NCBI RefSeq assembly: GCF_030547685.1
Contig: NZ_JAUOQM010000020.1
Location: forward strand, 36,399 to 100,398
Reading direction: 5' to 3'
DNA length: 64,000 nt
From: Gilvimarinus sp. 2_MG-2023
Lineage (GTDB): Bacteria; Pseudomonadota; Gammaproteobacteria; Pseudomonadales; Cellvibrionaceae
A model generated the notes under the pieces. It did no database searches, was not told where the DNA came from, and worked only from the letters and a program-made list of their open reading frames with translations. The position numbers and the translations under genes were made by a program. This document shows, in pieces, positions 1-7,852 of the stretch (positions are counted from its first letter, which is position 1; every line of letters begins with the position of its first letter).

Positions 1-1
1 G

Positions 2-106
2 GCCGCCTTTTGCCTGCAAAACACCAGCGCCCAAAATGCTATTTACCCGCTGGTTAATGGTGAGCAAACGCTAAGTGATGCGTTTTTATCCGAGCCTGAC
101 AATTAA
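2..106 (+). CDS. C-terminal end of an unidentified protein (partial at window edge)
   Basis: The plus frame starting at base 2 stays open for 34 codons and ends with TAA at 104-106; the protein ends in SEPDN. The frame starting at base 1 stops near base 57, so this is the better reading. Its stop overlaps by 3 bases the stop of the convergent cardiolipin synthase gene. The fragment is too short to name, and it could still be chance coding. Confidence 0.4.
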   Translation, partial: AAFCLQNTSAQNAIYPLVNGEQTLSDAFLSEPDN

Positions 107-1581
107 ATTAACGGGCTTACCAAGTGAACGATATTTTCAATAAACCGGGACAGTGCGCTGCGCTGTCGCCACTGCTCAATGTGCACCTCGCTAGAGTCCT
201 GCCGGTAGGCCGCCAATACCTTCGCCAATTGCTGCACCGTTGGAGCATCGTAAATAATCATAGTCATTTCGAAGTTCAACCACAGCGAACGTAAATCCAA
301 ATTAACCGTACCAAAAAATGCAAGACTGTCATCAACCACGACCGCCTTTGTGTGCAACAAACCCTTGCCATAGGTAGCAATGGCTACGCCCGCCTCCAGC
401 AGCGAAGAGAAGTAAGAGTGGCTGGCGTGTCGCACTAAAAATGAATCGACCTTTTCGGGCACAATCACACTCACCCGCACTCCACGCCGAGCGGCAATCT
501 TTAGCGCATGCTCCAGTGCCTCGCCGGGCACAAAATACGGCGTCACAATATCGACCGACACCTTGGCTCCGTAAATCGCCTGCAGCAAGGCATTTAAAAT
601 ACTTTCTTTTGCCACATCGGGGCCGGACGGTGCCACCTGTAACAGGGCCGAGCCCGCAGCGGCCGGAGCCGACGGCAAGGCGTCGGGCAAGGTGGTGCCA
701 CACTCCACTTGCCAGTACCACCGGAAAACAGCATCAAATTGCACCACCGCGGGCCCTTCAACCCGGGCCATCACATCAATCCATTGGCCGACTCCGGCAT
801 CCGCCTTAAAAAACTCAGGGTCCACTAAATTAAAACTTCCCATGTAGGCCACGCGCTGATCGACAATGACCGATTTGCGATGATTACGCAGGTCATAACG
901 CGCCAATTGCCAGGGAATAACACCAATAGGACAGGCCTTCTCAATACTTACCCCTATACGGGTAAGACGGCGGTAGGGCTTAGAGCCAAAAAAAGCCGAA
1001 CTGCCAACGGCATCCAGCATAATGCGAACCACAACATTGCGCTCTACCGCGCGCTCAAGGGCATCAACTACCTTGTTAGTCGCCCCACCGGGCTGCCAAA
1101 TATAAAATTCGATATGACAGTATGATTGCGCCTGGTTAATATCTTGTACTAACGCATCGATAATGGCGGGCGCGGTCTCAATAAATTGCACCCTGTTACC
1201 GCCTACAGGGTCGATGCCCGACACAAAAGCCTCTAATCGGGCCAGCGGCTCGGCCGCACTGTGGTAGCGGCGCCAATCAATCGGCGGCAAACTAAGTGGC
1301 ACAGAGTCCAAGTACACAAAGCGCAATCGCGCCTCGCGCTGGGCGCGCTTTACCCCCAAAAACCGCTCGCCAAACAATAGGTAGAGCGCGCCGCCTAAAT
1401 AGGGAAAGACAATGAGCACTAATATCCATGCCAAGGTTACGCCCACCGGCAAACGGCGCATAATCACGCGCACCGCCATACCAATAACCAGTAAAAAATA
1501 ACCCCAAATAAAAAGCTGCTGAATAAAAGCGACTAAACCGTTCACCACACCTCCAACACGCCCCTCACCAACGATTAACAA
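103..1581 (-). CDS. cls: Cardiolipin synthase (phospholipase D family)
   Basis: Membrane enzyme that condenses two phosphatidylglycerols into cardiolipin and glycerol. The protein (up to 492 residues; E. coli ClsA is 486) has two N-terminal hydrophobic segments (about residues 15-38 and 48-70) followed by two PLD domains. Each carries an HxKxxxxD signature: HRKSVIVD in the first and HTKAVVVD in the second, each followed by a G(S/T)xNLD/V stretch. The longest reading begins at a TTG (1579-1581). A GTG codon at about residue 13-14 aligns better with the ClsA N-terminus, so the exact start is open. It converges on the partial gene at the window edge. Confidence 0.93.
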   Translation of the reverse strand: MLIVGEGRVGGVVNGLVAFIQQLFIWGYFLLVIGMAVRVIMRRLPVGVTLAWILVLIVFPYLGGALYLLFGERFLGVKRAQREARLRFVYLDSVPLSLPPIDWRRYHSAAEPLARLEAFVSGIDPVGGNRVQFIETAPAIIDALVQDINQAQSYCHIEFYIWQPGGATNKVVDALERAVERNVVVRIMLDAVGSSAFFGSKPYRRLTRIGVSIEKACPIGVIPWQLARYDLRNHRKSVIVDQRVAYMGSFNLVDPEFFKADAGVGQWIDVMARVEGPAVVQFDAVFRWYWQVECGTTLPDALPSAPAAAGSALLQVAPSGPDVAKESILNALLQAIYGAKVSVDIVTPYFVPGEALEHALKIAARRGVRVSVIVPEKVDSFLVRHASHSYFSSLLEAGVAIATYGKGLLHTKAVVVDDSLAFFGTVNLDLRSLWLNFEMTMIIYDAPTVQQLAKVLAAYRQDSSEVHIEQWRQRSALSRFIENIVHLVSPLI

Positions 1582-1612
1582 CCGTCAGCATATCAGAGAC
1601 ACGAGCCAGTGT

Positions 1613-1984
1613 TTAAAATGCCTTCGGAGCAAACCCGGTAACGACTTTAACACCCATTTTCTTACCGACAGCGGTTAAAGGGTGTACAACCACTAAACCT
1701 TTAACCGATTTTTTTAACTTGCCCATATCAGCCTGCTCTTGCTTGGTAAGGGGGCGATTAAAAGGCATATTTTTGATATCGAGAGCGGTTTGATCGGCCT
1801 GGCGAGTTTTAATTTCATTATTGGCAGCCAGCTCACTTTCGAGTTTGCGTATATCGTTTTGCAATTGCTTGGCCATTATCTCGTCACCTCGCGCTTTCGC
1901 TGCAGCGAGCTTACGGCGAGACTTATCGAGTGTATTATTGAGGTTCTGGATGGACTGCTGAAGTTTCAAAATGGACACCTGCAC
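1613..1984 (-). CDS. yibL: YibL-family ribosome-associated protein
   Basis: Small basic protein of 123 residues. The C-terminal half contains MPFxRxxTKxEQADMGKLKKSV followed by GLVVVHP and a TGF-x-KAF ending, which matches the E. coli YibL family as I know it. The N-terminal half is a predicted coiled coil (leucine- and lysine-rich, about residues 1-60). YibL co-fractionates with ribosomes in E. coli; its molecular role is not settled. The start is a GTG at 1982-1984, with a second GTG two codons later as an alternative. It lies between cls (same strand) and a divergent esterase gene. Confidence 0.85.
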   Translation of the reverse strand: MQVSILKLQQSIQNLNNTLDKSRRKLAAAKARGDEIMAKQLQNDIRKLESELAANNEIKTRQADQTALDIKNMPFNRPLTKQEQADMGKLKKSVKGLVVVHPLTAVGKKMGVKVVTGFAPKAF

Positions 1985-2117
1985 AAATTGTGATTATAGC
2001 ATGTCTGGCATATCCGGCCGAGGTGGGTGCATTATCTTTGCCCCCGGCCTGTCATCCACGGAACCCGACTCTACGTATCAGTATCGGTAAACTCATTGAT
2101 CAACCAAGGCCGCCACT

Positions 2118-3002
2118 GTGAAACGTATTTCACCCTTCACCACTGTATTTAGTCTACTTGCCGGAGCATTAAGCCTTAGCGCGTGTACAGGCACATCGAT
2201 ACTCAATGCCTTAAATCGAGCCGACCAATACCGAACTTACACTGATTTAAGCTATGGTCCAGAGTCGCGCCATACACTGGACATCTACCAACCACTCAAC
2301 ACTCAGCGCAGTGGCTGCATCGTGCTCTTTGTGTATGGCGGAGGATGGACGTCGGGAAGCAAAGAACAGTATGGTTTTGTCGGAGCCCAACTCGCAAAAC
2401 GTGGCCATACCGTTATTATTCCGGATTACCGCCTTTTTCCTGAGGTCACTCATCCCGATTTTATCCACGATATTGCCCTAGCTACCGCTAGCGACATAGT
2501 TGCTCAACACAGGCAAGATCGCCCGTTGGTTATCATGGGTCACTCGGCCGGAGCCATGATAGCGGGGTTAATTAGCTATGATAACCGCTACCTAAAAGCT
2601 CAGGGCCTAGACACAACCATCATTAATGGTTATATCAGCCTCGCCGGGCCCCACGATTATTTTCTACCGAGCGAGAAGCCACACTGGCGCGATATATTCG
2701 GTGACACGCCCAAACAACAGCGCACGGCACTTACCGCTGAACATATAACCTCTGACAGCCCAAGCACACTGATACTTCATGGGGAAGATGATTACACTGT
2801 CGTCCCCAAATCGGCCAGTTCATTGGAGCGTAAACTTACCGCTGCAAACGTTGAAGTCTCCAAGAAACTATATCAAGGCGTCGGCCATGTACGAATTGTG
2901 GCAGCCATGGGCTGGCCCCTGCACTTTCTAGCGCCAACGCTAAACGATGTTGAACACAAACTAAATCAACACTGCGCAGAACGCGCCAACCAAAGCACCT
3001 AG
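2118..3002 (+). CDS. Alpha/beta-hydrolase lipoprotein (carboxylesterase-like)
   Basis: A 294-residue protein with a lipoprotein signal peptide: a hydrophobic stretch then the lipobox LSAC with Cys at about residue 23. The remainder is an alpha/beta-hydrolase of the BD-FAE/kynurenine-formamidase type. The nucleophile elbow is GHSAG, a candidate acid lies in HGEDDYTV, and the catalytic His is in the GVGHVR stretch. The oxyanion motif reads YGGGW where the family usually has HGGGW. The substrate cannot be inferred; an ester or acyl group at the cell envelope is likely. Start is GTG at 2118. Confidence 0.8.
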   Translation: MKRISPFTTVFSLLAGALSLSACTGTSILNALNRADQYRTYTDLSYGPESRHTLDIYQPLNTQRSGCIVLFVYGGGWTSGSKEQYGFVGAQLAKRGHTVIIPDYRLFPEVTHPDFIHDIALATASDIVAQHRQDRPLVIMGHSAGAMIAGLISYDNRYLKAQGLDTTIINGYISLAGPHDYFLPSEKPHWRDIFGDTPKQQRTALTAEHITSDSPSTLILHGEDDYTVVPKSASSLERKLTAANVEVSKKLYQGVGHVRIVAAMGWPLHFLAPTLNDVEHKLNQHCAERANQST

Positions 3003-3070
3003 CCGACAACGGGAGACTTACCTATCATGAGATGCTTACCTATATCACGAGAGGACAAAACCTCAGCGCA

Positions 3071-3838
3071 TTAAGCCTTTTGCAACTCACACACCATTAA
3101 CACATCGGCAATAGTGCTGGTATCAACCAACCCCTCGGATAAACTCAATGGTTTTTGAAAAAAAAGCCCCAGCGGCATAAAAACACCGTTGTACCAGCGC
3201 AGGGCTCTTTTAGGATTTTTTTGTAATTGATCCATACCCCAGTTGACCAACACAGAAGATTTGGGTTTCATGCCAAACCCGGCGCTGTGTAACACCTGTA
3301 GGTTGTTCTGCGTCAGTAAGTCCGAAAGCTCTTCACTCTCATAACGCCGATAATGCCCGACCACCTCATCGAATGCGGTCCAGTACGACGAGTGCAAAGG
3401 TACAGACATCAATAATTTTGCGCCAGGCTTGGCGACACGACACAGCTCGGCCAAGGCGACATCACCGGCCTCGACATGCTCGATAATATCCAGCGCACAG
3501 ATCAAATCAAAAGTATTATCGGCATAAGGTAATTGCGTAATATCCCCCGCCTTACTCACGCCCCCCTTAGCAGCGAGCTGCTGCAAAGCCGGCTCACTGA
3601 TATCGACAAAATGCGTCCCCTCTATTGGCAAACGCGGACGCATACCAGCGCCCACCTCTAGCCGCTCAGGCGCATTGCGAGAATATTCGCTAAAATGCCG
3701 CCAGGTATTAAAGCGGCTAGGCTCAATAAGACGAACCTTGGACCACAGGCCATCGTAAAATTTCTGATTGGTTTGGCGTAACCCGGACTGCTCAGCGCCT
3801 GACGACATATTCTTACCTGAATGCATGAGTGTTAACAC
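3071..3838 (-). CDS. Class I SAM-dependent methyltransferase
   Basis: A 255-residue protein with a Methyltransf_11-type core: motif I LEVGAG (about residues 60-66), an acidic end of strand 2 (FVDIS), GDITQLPYADNTFD, then the post-motif ALDIIEHV and PGAKLLMSVP. The C-terminal 80 residues are variable. The substrate is unknown. The longest reading starts at GTG (3836-3838); ATG codons at 3826 and 3808 are plausible alternatives. It is convergent with the upstream lipoprotein esterase gene and has no obvious operon partner. Confidence 0.85.
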   Translation of the reverse strand: MLTLMHSGKNMSSGAEQSGLRQTNQKFYDGLWSKVRLIEPSRFNTWRHFSEYSRNAPERLEVGAGMRPRLPIEGTHFVDISEPALQQLAAKGGVSKAGDITQLPYADNTFDLICALDIIEHVEAGDVALAELCRVAKPGAKLLMSVPLHSSYWTAFDEVVGHYRRYESEELSDLLTQNNLQVLHSAGFGMKPKSSVLVNWGMDQLQKNPKRALRWYNGVFMPLGLFFQKPLSLSEGLVDTSTIADVLMVCELQKA

Positions 3839-3964
3839 AGGGCTCGGCTGAAATGCACTAAGACCTTAATTTATAACTATCCCATTGGTCACTGCATAAT
3901 GCAAACCGACCCATGAGCTGCCTTACCTCAGAGAAAATAACCTGCACCGCCGCTTGCCCCTTGA

Positions 3965-4312
3965 TCACTCACTTTCTTGAGTGGGAGCATCAGAGAAGTA
4001 ATCCTGCATCCAACCAAACAGCGTATCAACACACACTTCGGTTAAAACCTTGCGCTGAAATTCTTCGCTGGCCTCTTCGTCCAGACCGGCAAACTGATAG
4101 AGCAACATCCCCGGCTCTTTGTCATGCAGTATCAACATAATACGGCGACGGGTGCGCAAGCAGTCGATTGTCATAACGTCTGCGGGAAAGCCCACATCAC
4201 GGAGCCCTCGGCGTACCGCCACCACAGGGTTGATATGCTGATAAGCTTGCTGAATTTTAGTGTGGGCCTCAGTGGCCTGATCGGACAGCGCTTTTAGAGG
4301 GTCTTCAGACAT
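3965..4312 (-). CDS. Conserved hypothetical protein, about 115 residues
   Basis: I do not recognise this family. The start at ATG 4312 is chosen because AGGAG lies 6 bases upstream; a longer reading from 4360 adds 16 residues and overlaps the remnant upstream. The product (MSEDPLKAL onwards) is soluble, mixed alpha/beta, has no signal peptide, and has an acidic C-terminus ending TQESE. It follows a decayed gene remnant on the same strand and may once have been in its transcription unit. Confidence 0.6.
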   Translation of the reverse strand: MSEDPLKALSDQATEAHTKIQQAYQHINPVVAVRRGLRDVGFPADVMTIDCLRTRRRIMLILHDKEPGMLLYQFAGLDEEASEEFQRKVLTEVCVDTLFGWMQDYFSDAPTQESE

Positions 4313-4359
4313 CGGCGACTCCTGGATAATTGTGCGCAATAGCTTACCAGAGCCAGCCA

Positions 4360-4570
4360 TTAATGGGTAAGGTAGAACACGGTATCGGCGGGGTTTCTGC
4401 CCTCAAAGACCTGTAAGCTCAGCCAAGTATTGCCAGACACCAGACTGGACCAAAGCATCCACAGATACCGATGCCGCCGGATCAAAGCAACAGAAGTAAT
4501 CATCATCCGAAAAAAAGGTTGCCACACGCCGCGCACAAGGCTGTGTGACATAGTGCGGGTGATCGACACT
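4360..4570 (-). pseudogene. 3' remnant of an unidentified gene, frameshifted by a 7-bp duplication
   Basis: On the minus strand the frame entering from the mobile-element copy at 4568 reads SVDHPHYVTQ and on through VDALVQSG. It then loses frame and would stop at 4403. The next frame continues sensibly (NTWLSLQVFEG and on to FYLTH) to a stop at 4360. The break coincides with a direct repeat CCAGACA/CCAGA at 4433-4444. Removing one 7-base copy rejoins the frames exactly at QSG-NTW. The 5' part is missing beyond the element copy. The function is unknown. Confidence 0.5.
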
Positions 4571-4762
4571 GCAGGCGGCCTTACCCAAAAAATCGGCTAA
4601 GCTCATACCTCCATCAAATGCCTTTATGCTTTTATTGGGTAGGGTTACCTGTGCCGGAAAGTACCCCAGGTAACTCGCCGCAAACCAATAAGCCAAAAAC
4701 TGTCTCGAAAGCCCCAAACTAAGAGGCGCCACCTTTAATTTGTGGATGTCCTTTATTTTCTT
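4568..4762 (+). mobile_element. Partial copy (right end only) of the Y1-transposase element
   Basis: About 195 bp closely matching the 3' part of the intact element at 5257-6543: the last transposase codons (TTACCCAAAAA then CGGCTAA), the 3' untranslated region, and the right terminus AATTTGTGGATGTCC followed by TTTATTTTCTT. No left terminus is visible, so this is a truncated copy. On the minus strand it forms the first 45 or so codons of an artefactual open frame joined to the remnant at 4360-4570. Confidence 0.75.
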
Positions 4763-4848
4763 TCAGTTTGAGGATGTCTTAGTTTTGATCCGGAACATCG
4801 TTGGATGTGTATGTATTTAGCGTCAAAAGGCCCAAATACTTTCACTTC

Positions 4849-5115
4849 TTAAAATGCCGGCATATATGAAGACCCTATAGTTATGTCTTTGCCATCCTCG
4901 GTAAACACACTTACAGTGGATCCAGCCCAACCATGAATAGAAACAGATTGATCATTCATAGCAATCTCGAACACCCCTTCCCCTCCCTCGCCTTTGACAA
5001 TTAACGATTTCTTCTTTCTCAGCTGATATTTGTCACCCCATGGCTCAATAAATACCTCCATTATATCGGAAGTAGAATTCCTAATTACGATTTCGCCACT
5101 ATAACCATTATTCAT
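4849..5115 (-). CDS. Small protein, probable immunity protein of a truncated toxin
   Basis: An 88-residue protein (MNNGYSGEIVIRN onwards) predicted to be all-beta, with an EPWGDKY motif that I have seen in other small proteins of unknown function. It has no signal peptide or membrane segment. Its ATG lies 4 bases after the stop codon of a truncated toxin C-terminus (5120-5256), the classic spacing of a polymorphic-toxin tip and its immunity gene. Immunity function is inferred from this position alone. Confidence 0.5.
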   Translation of the reverse strand: MNNGYSGEIVIRNSTSDIMEVFIEPWGDKYQLRKKKSLIVKGEGGEGVFEIAMNDQSVSIHGWAGSTVSVFTEDGKDITIGSSYMPAF

Positions 5116-5119
5116 TCTA

Positions 5120-5256
5120 TCAATCCCACATCTTTATTATCTTATCCATCAGCTGTGCCCTAGTTGCCGGGACCGGGCCCGAGGTTGGTGATACATCATC
5201 CAACACTTGCTGATACTTTTTATAGAAATTTCTAATTTTCTTCGTGACAAAATTCA
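5120..5256 (-). pseudogene. Decapitated toxin C-terminus (45 codons)
   Basis: From the left end of the mobile element (5257) an open minus frame runs to TGA at 5120-5122, encoding NFVTKKIRNFYKKYQQ onwards and ending DKIIKMWD. The composition (basic, helical, then a short C-terminal tail) is that of a real protein end, not noise. The following gene starts 4 bases downstream. I interpret it as the last residues of an Rhs-type or other polymorphic toxin whose upstream part was separated by insertion of the element. The toxin class cannot be told. Confidence 0.5.
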
Positions 5257-6543
5257 GGACACCCACAAATTTGACAATGCCGCACACGTGAACCAAAGTA
5301 AATTTAGACAGTAAACATTACCCTATGCTCAAGGAGGAGCCATGACTCAACCCCGCAACCGATTAATTTCTCTCGACGACACTCCGTTCTATCACTGCGT
5401 ATCCCGCTGCGTGAGGCGGGCATTCTTATGTGGCTCAGGTAAAGACTATAACTTTGAACACCGCCGCGGCTGGATTGCCTATCGACTAAAAGAGTTATCA
5501 GCCGTTTTTGCTATTGATGTAGCCGCCTACGCAGTTATGTCGAATCATTATCATGTTGTCTTGCGCGTCAACCGAGACTTGAGTGATTCACTTAGCAAAA
5601 ATGAAGTGATAGAGCGCTGGAGCCAGCTGTTTAAGGGTCCGCTACTGGTGCAAAGGTTTCAAGGCGGTCAGACACTCTCCCCCGAAGAGTTCAAAATGCT
5701 AGACGACATAGTCGCAACGTGGCAACAACGACTATCAAACATCAGCTGGTTTATGCGCTACCTCAATGAGCCTATTGCGCGCTGGGCCAACCAGGAGGAT
5801 AACTGTACCGGGCGATTCTTTGAGGGACGATTTAAAAGCCAAGCTCTTTTGGATGAGCGGGCTCTACTCGGCTGTATGGCTTATGTGGACTTAAACCCTA
5901 TTAGGGCCGCAATTGCTGATACACCTGAGAACTCCGACTTCACAAGTATTCAGGAACGACTGGGTATTAAACCAGAGCAACCAATTGAGCCCGCCGCCGA
6001 AACACAACCCAAAGAGCCCCTGCCACTGGCGGAACTTATGCCTTTTTCGGGTGGTGAACACCAACACAACCAGCCGAACCACTTACCTTTCGATTTTAGT
6101 GACTATCTAGAGCTGGTAGATTGGAGTGGTCGAGCCATTAGAGACGATAAACGTGGCGCAATCGACAAGACCTTACCCAACATACTCGAGCGATTAGGCT
6201 TGCCTTCAAGAGATTGGCTGGACATTTTCTGCAATATCGAAAGTCACTTTGGCCGAGCTATCGGACCCGTCGCTAAAGTCAGCGAACTCTGCGAATCGGT
6301 CAATGCACGATGGATGCACGGCATTCAAAACTGCCGACGACTTTACCCAAAAACCGGCTAACCTCACACCTCCTATAAATGCCTGTATGCTCTTGGTGGG
6401 TAGAGGCGCCTATGCCCGACAATAGCTATTAGACCAGAAAATTCTCCGAGCAATTCACCGCAAACCACTTAAGCCAAAAACTGTCACGAAAGCCCCAAAC
6501 TAAGAGGCGCCACCTTTAATTTGTGGATGTCCTTTATTTTCTT
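5257..6543 (+). mobile_element. Intact Y1-transposase (RAYT/IS200-like) element with imperfect terminal inverted repeats
   Basis: The left end GGACACCCACAAATTTGACA (5257-5276) is matched in inverted orientation by AATTTGTGGATGTCC (6518-6532). All three copies in the window also share the next bases TTTATTTTCTT, so the right boundary is near 6543. The element is about 1.29 kb and carries one transposase gene. The left end recurs at 7519 and the right end at 4762 and 7722, which defines the borders by comparison. No target duplication is obvious, as expected for Y1 enzymes. Confidence 0.8.
5342..6361 (+). CDS. Y1 (REP-associated tyrosine / IS200-like) transposase
   Basis: Single-strand DNA transposase of 339 residues. 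The HUH metal-binding motif is visible as NHYHVVLRV (about residues 69-77), and the catalytic-helix region as AYVDLNPIRA preceded by GRFFEGRFKSQ, typical of the RAYT/DUF1568-like branch. The C-terminal 120 residues are an additional domain of unknown role. A strong Shine-Dalgarno AAGGAGGAG sits just before the ATG. The frame is intact, so the enzyme may be active. It is the only gene of the element bounded at 5257 and 6543. Confidence 0.88.
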   Translation: MTQPRNRLISLDDTPFYHCVSRCVRRAFLCGSGKDYNFEHRRGWIAYRLKELSAVFAIDVAAYAVMSNHYHVVLRVNRDLSDSLSKNEVIERWSQLFKGPLLVQRFQGGQTLSPEEFKMLDDIVATWQQRLSNISWFMRYLNEPIARWANQEDNCTGRFFEGRFKSQALLDERALLGCMAYVDLNPIRAAIADTPENSDFTSIQERLGIKPEQPIEPAAETQPKEPLPLAELMPFSGGEHQHNQPNHLPFDFSDYLELVDWSGRAIRDDKRGAIDKTLPNILERLGLPSRDWLDIFCNIESHFGRAIGPVAKVSELCESVNARWMHGIQNCRRLYPKTG

Positions 6544-6911
6544 ATTTGCCGGAAGTATTCTACACACCTGCCAATCAGAGGCGACAAATAAACCAAGAAA
6601 AGGCCAGGAATAATAATTACATAATATGGACCATGAGGAACATCTACTACTCCAACAACATATAAATAAATACCTCTGAAAACTACAACTAAGGATAGAA
6701 GAAATGACAGAACACCTATAATCAATGAATTTTTAATATTCGCAGAATAAAGTAGACCATGTGCAGCCAGAAGCACCAGCATGCACCATACCAGCAACTC
6801 GCGATCATCCATTGTTCTGCCACCACTCCACCATAGCCCCAAAAGGCTGACCACATAGAATTGAATCAGAAGCATCTTGCCAATAAAAAAACTAATTTTC
6901 TTCGCAATCAT
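6534..6911 (-). CDS. Polytopic membrane protein, probable immunity protein for the adjacent Rhs toxin tip
   Basis: From ATG at 6911 the product is 125 residues with about four hydrophobic segments (IGKMLLIQFYVVSLLGLWW; LLVWCMLVLLAAHGLL; a central pair; VIIIPGLFLVYLSPL). The start overlaps the 3' end of the Rhs/PLA2 gene by 20 bases, as is common for toxin-immunity pairs. A membrane-embedded partner would suit a toxin that attacks phospholipid. Its stop codon (6534-6536) lies inside the right end of the mobile element, so the original C-terminus may have been altered. Confidence 0.55.
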   Translation of the reverse strand: MIAKKISFFIGKMLLIQFYVVSLLGLWWSGGRTMDDRELLVWCMLVLLAAHGLLYSANIKNSLIIGVLSFLLSLVVVFRGIYLYVVGVVDVPHGPYYVIIIPGLFLVYLSPLIGRCVEYFRQIRK

Positions 6912-7545
6912 CGCAATCCTCTTGAGCCTTGCTATATGCTTGACTCGCAGTCTCAGAAATTGCAACCGCCCAAAAGTAAATTGCACTTCCTCCTGTTAAT
7001 GCCCACAACTGAAGATCACACGACAACTTTGATTTTCCACATGTAGAATAGCATTCATCATGTTTTCTACAAGCATAACTATAAGGCCCATCAGGAATAT
7101 GCGAAGCTGCTCTTGGGTCACCGGCCGGACCACAGACAGTACCAAACAGCCCGTATCCAGTATTTGCACTCGCTGGCCTCCAAGCATGATCACAACTTTC
7201 AACATTTAAACCATATGAATCGGTAAATTTCAGAGGGTTTTGATATCCATACCCAAACGTATTAATCCCCCCTCGCAACCCAATCGGATCACTCTGCACA
7301 TACCGACCAAGCCCCGGGTCATAATCCCGAAAGTAGTTATAGTGCAACCCGGCCTCCCCATCATAATACTGCCCCGGAAACCGAAACGGTTGCTCTACAA
7401 TACTCACGGTTTCGGTCAGCTCACCAAAGGGCGTGTAATCGGCCTGCCATACCACAGTGCCAGAGGCATTGGTTAGTGCCTTGGGTGTGCCTAGATGATC
7501 ATTGTGGTGAAATATCCAGGACACCCACAAATTTGACAACCTCAC
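6892..7545 (-). pseudogene. Rhs core C-terminal fragment with a phospholipase A2-like toxin tip
   Basis: Residues 14-114 are the conserved end of an Rhs/YD-repeat protein: NDHLGTP, DYTPFGE, NYFRDYDPGLGRYVQSDPIGL, then the NPLKFTDSYGLN junction. The remaining 103 residues form the variable tip. The tip contains CRKHDECY (H162, D163), which matches the phospholipase A2 active-site signature CxxHDxCY, followed by CGKSKLSCDLQL resembling the second Cys-Asp helix. A secreted lipid-degrading toxin is therefore predicted. The N-terminal part of the Rhs protein is missing: a 204-bp element ends at 7519 just before NDHLGTP, and the first 9 codons read from it. Confidence 0.75.
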
Positions 7546-7722
7546 ATCTCCTTCAAATGCCTTTATGCTCTTGGTGGGCAGGAACTCCTATACCCGGAAA
7601 TAACTATTAGGCCGGAAAGCACCCCAGGTAACTCACCGCAAACCACTTAAGCCAAAAACTGTCACGAAAGCCCCAAACTAAGAGGCGCCACCTTTAATTT
7701 GTGGATGTCCTTTATTTTCTTT
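7519..7722 (+). mobile_element. MITE-like internal-deletion derivative of the Y1 element
   Basis: About 204 bp. The left 20 bases GGACACCCACAAATTTGACA are identical to the left end of the intact element. They are joined directly to sequence corresponding to the element's 3' untranslated region just after the transposase stop (CCTCACATCTCC against CCTCACACCTCC). The right end carries the same AATTTGTGGATGTCC plus TTTATTTTCTT. The whole transposase gene is thus absent. Mobilisation would need the transposase in trans. It interrupts the Rhs gene. Confidence 0.75.
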
Positions 7723-7748
7723 CTCTCTAAAAGAATTGTTTGAAGAAT

Positions 7749-7785
7749 AAAAAAACCGATATCACATCATTGATATCGGATTTTT
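7749..7785 (-). terminator. Rho-independent terminator of the CBM2 protein gene
   Basis: CCGATATCA (7756-7764) pairs perfectly with TGATATCGG (7771-7779) around a 6-base loop. On the minus strand the stem is followed by seven T; on the plus strand by five T, so it can work both ways. It lies 70 bases after the stop of the gene ending at 7853. Confidence 0.85.
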
Positions 7786-7852
7786 CAGTCTTTCGGCCGA
7801 CTGCAATACTTAAATTAACAGCATTGAAATTTTTTAAGGCTTTATGCTGATT

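Noticed and set aside
4403..4732. 109-codon minus frame
   Set aside because: Its first half is antisense to the mobile-element copy and its second half is the frameshifted remnant, so it is not one gene.
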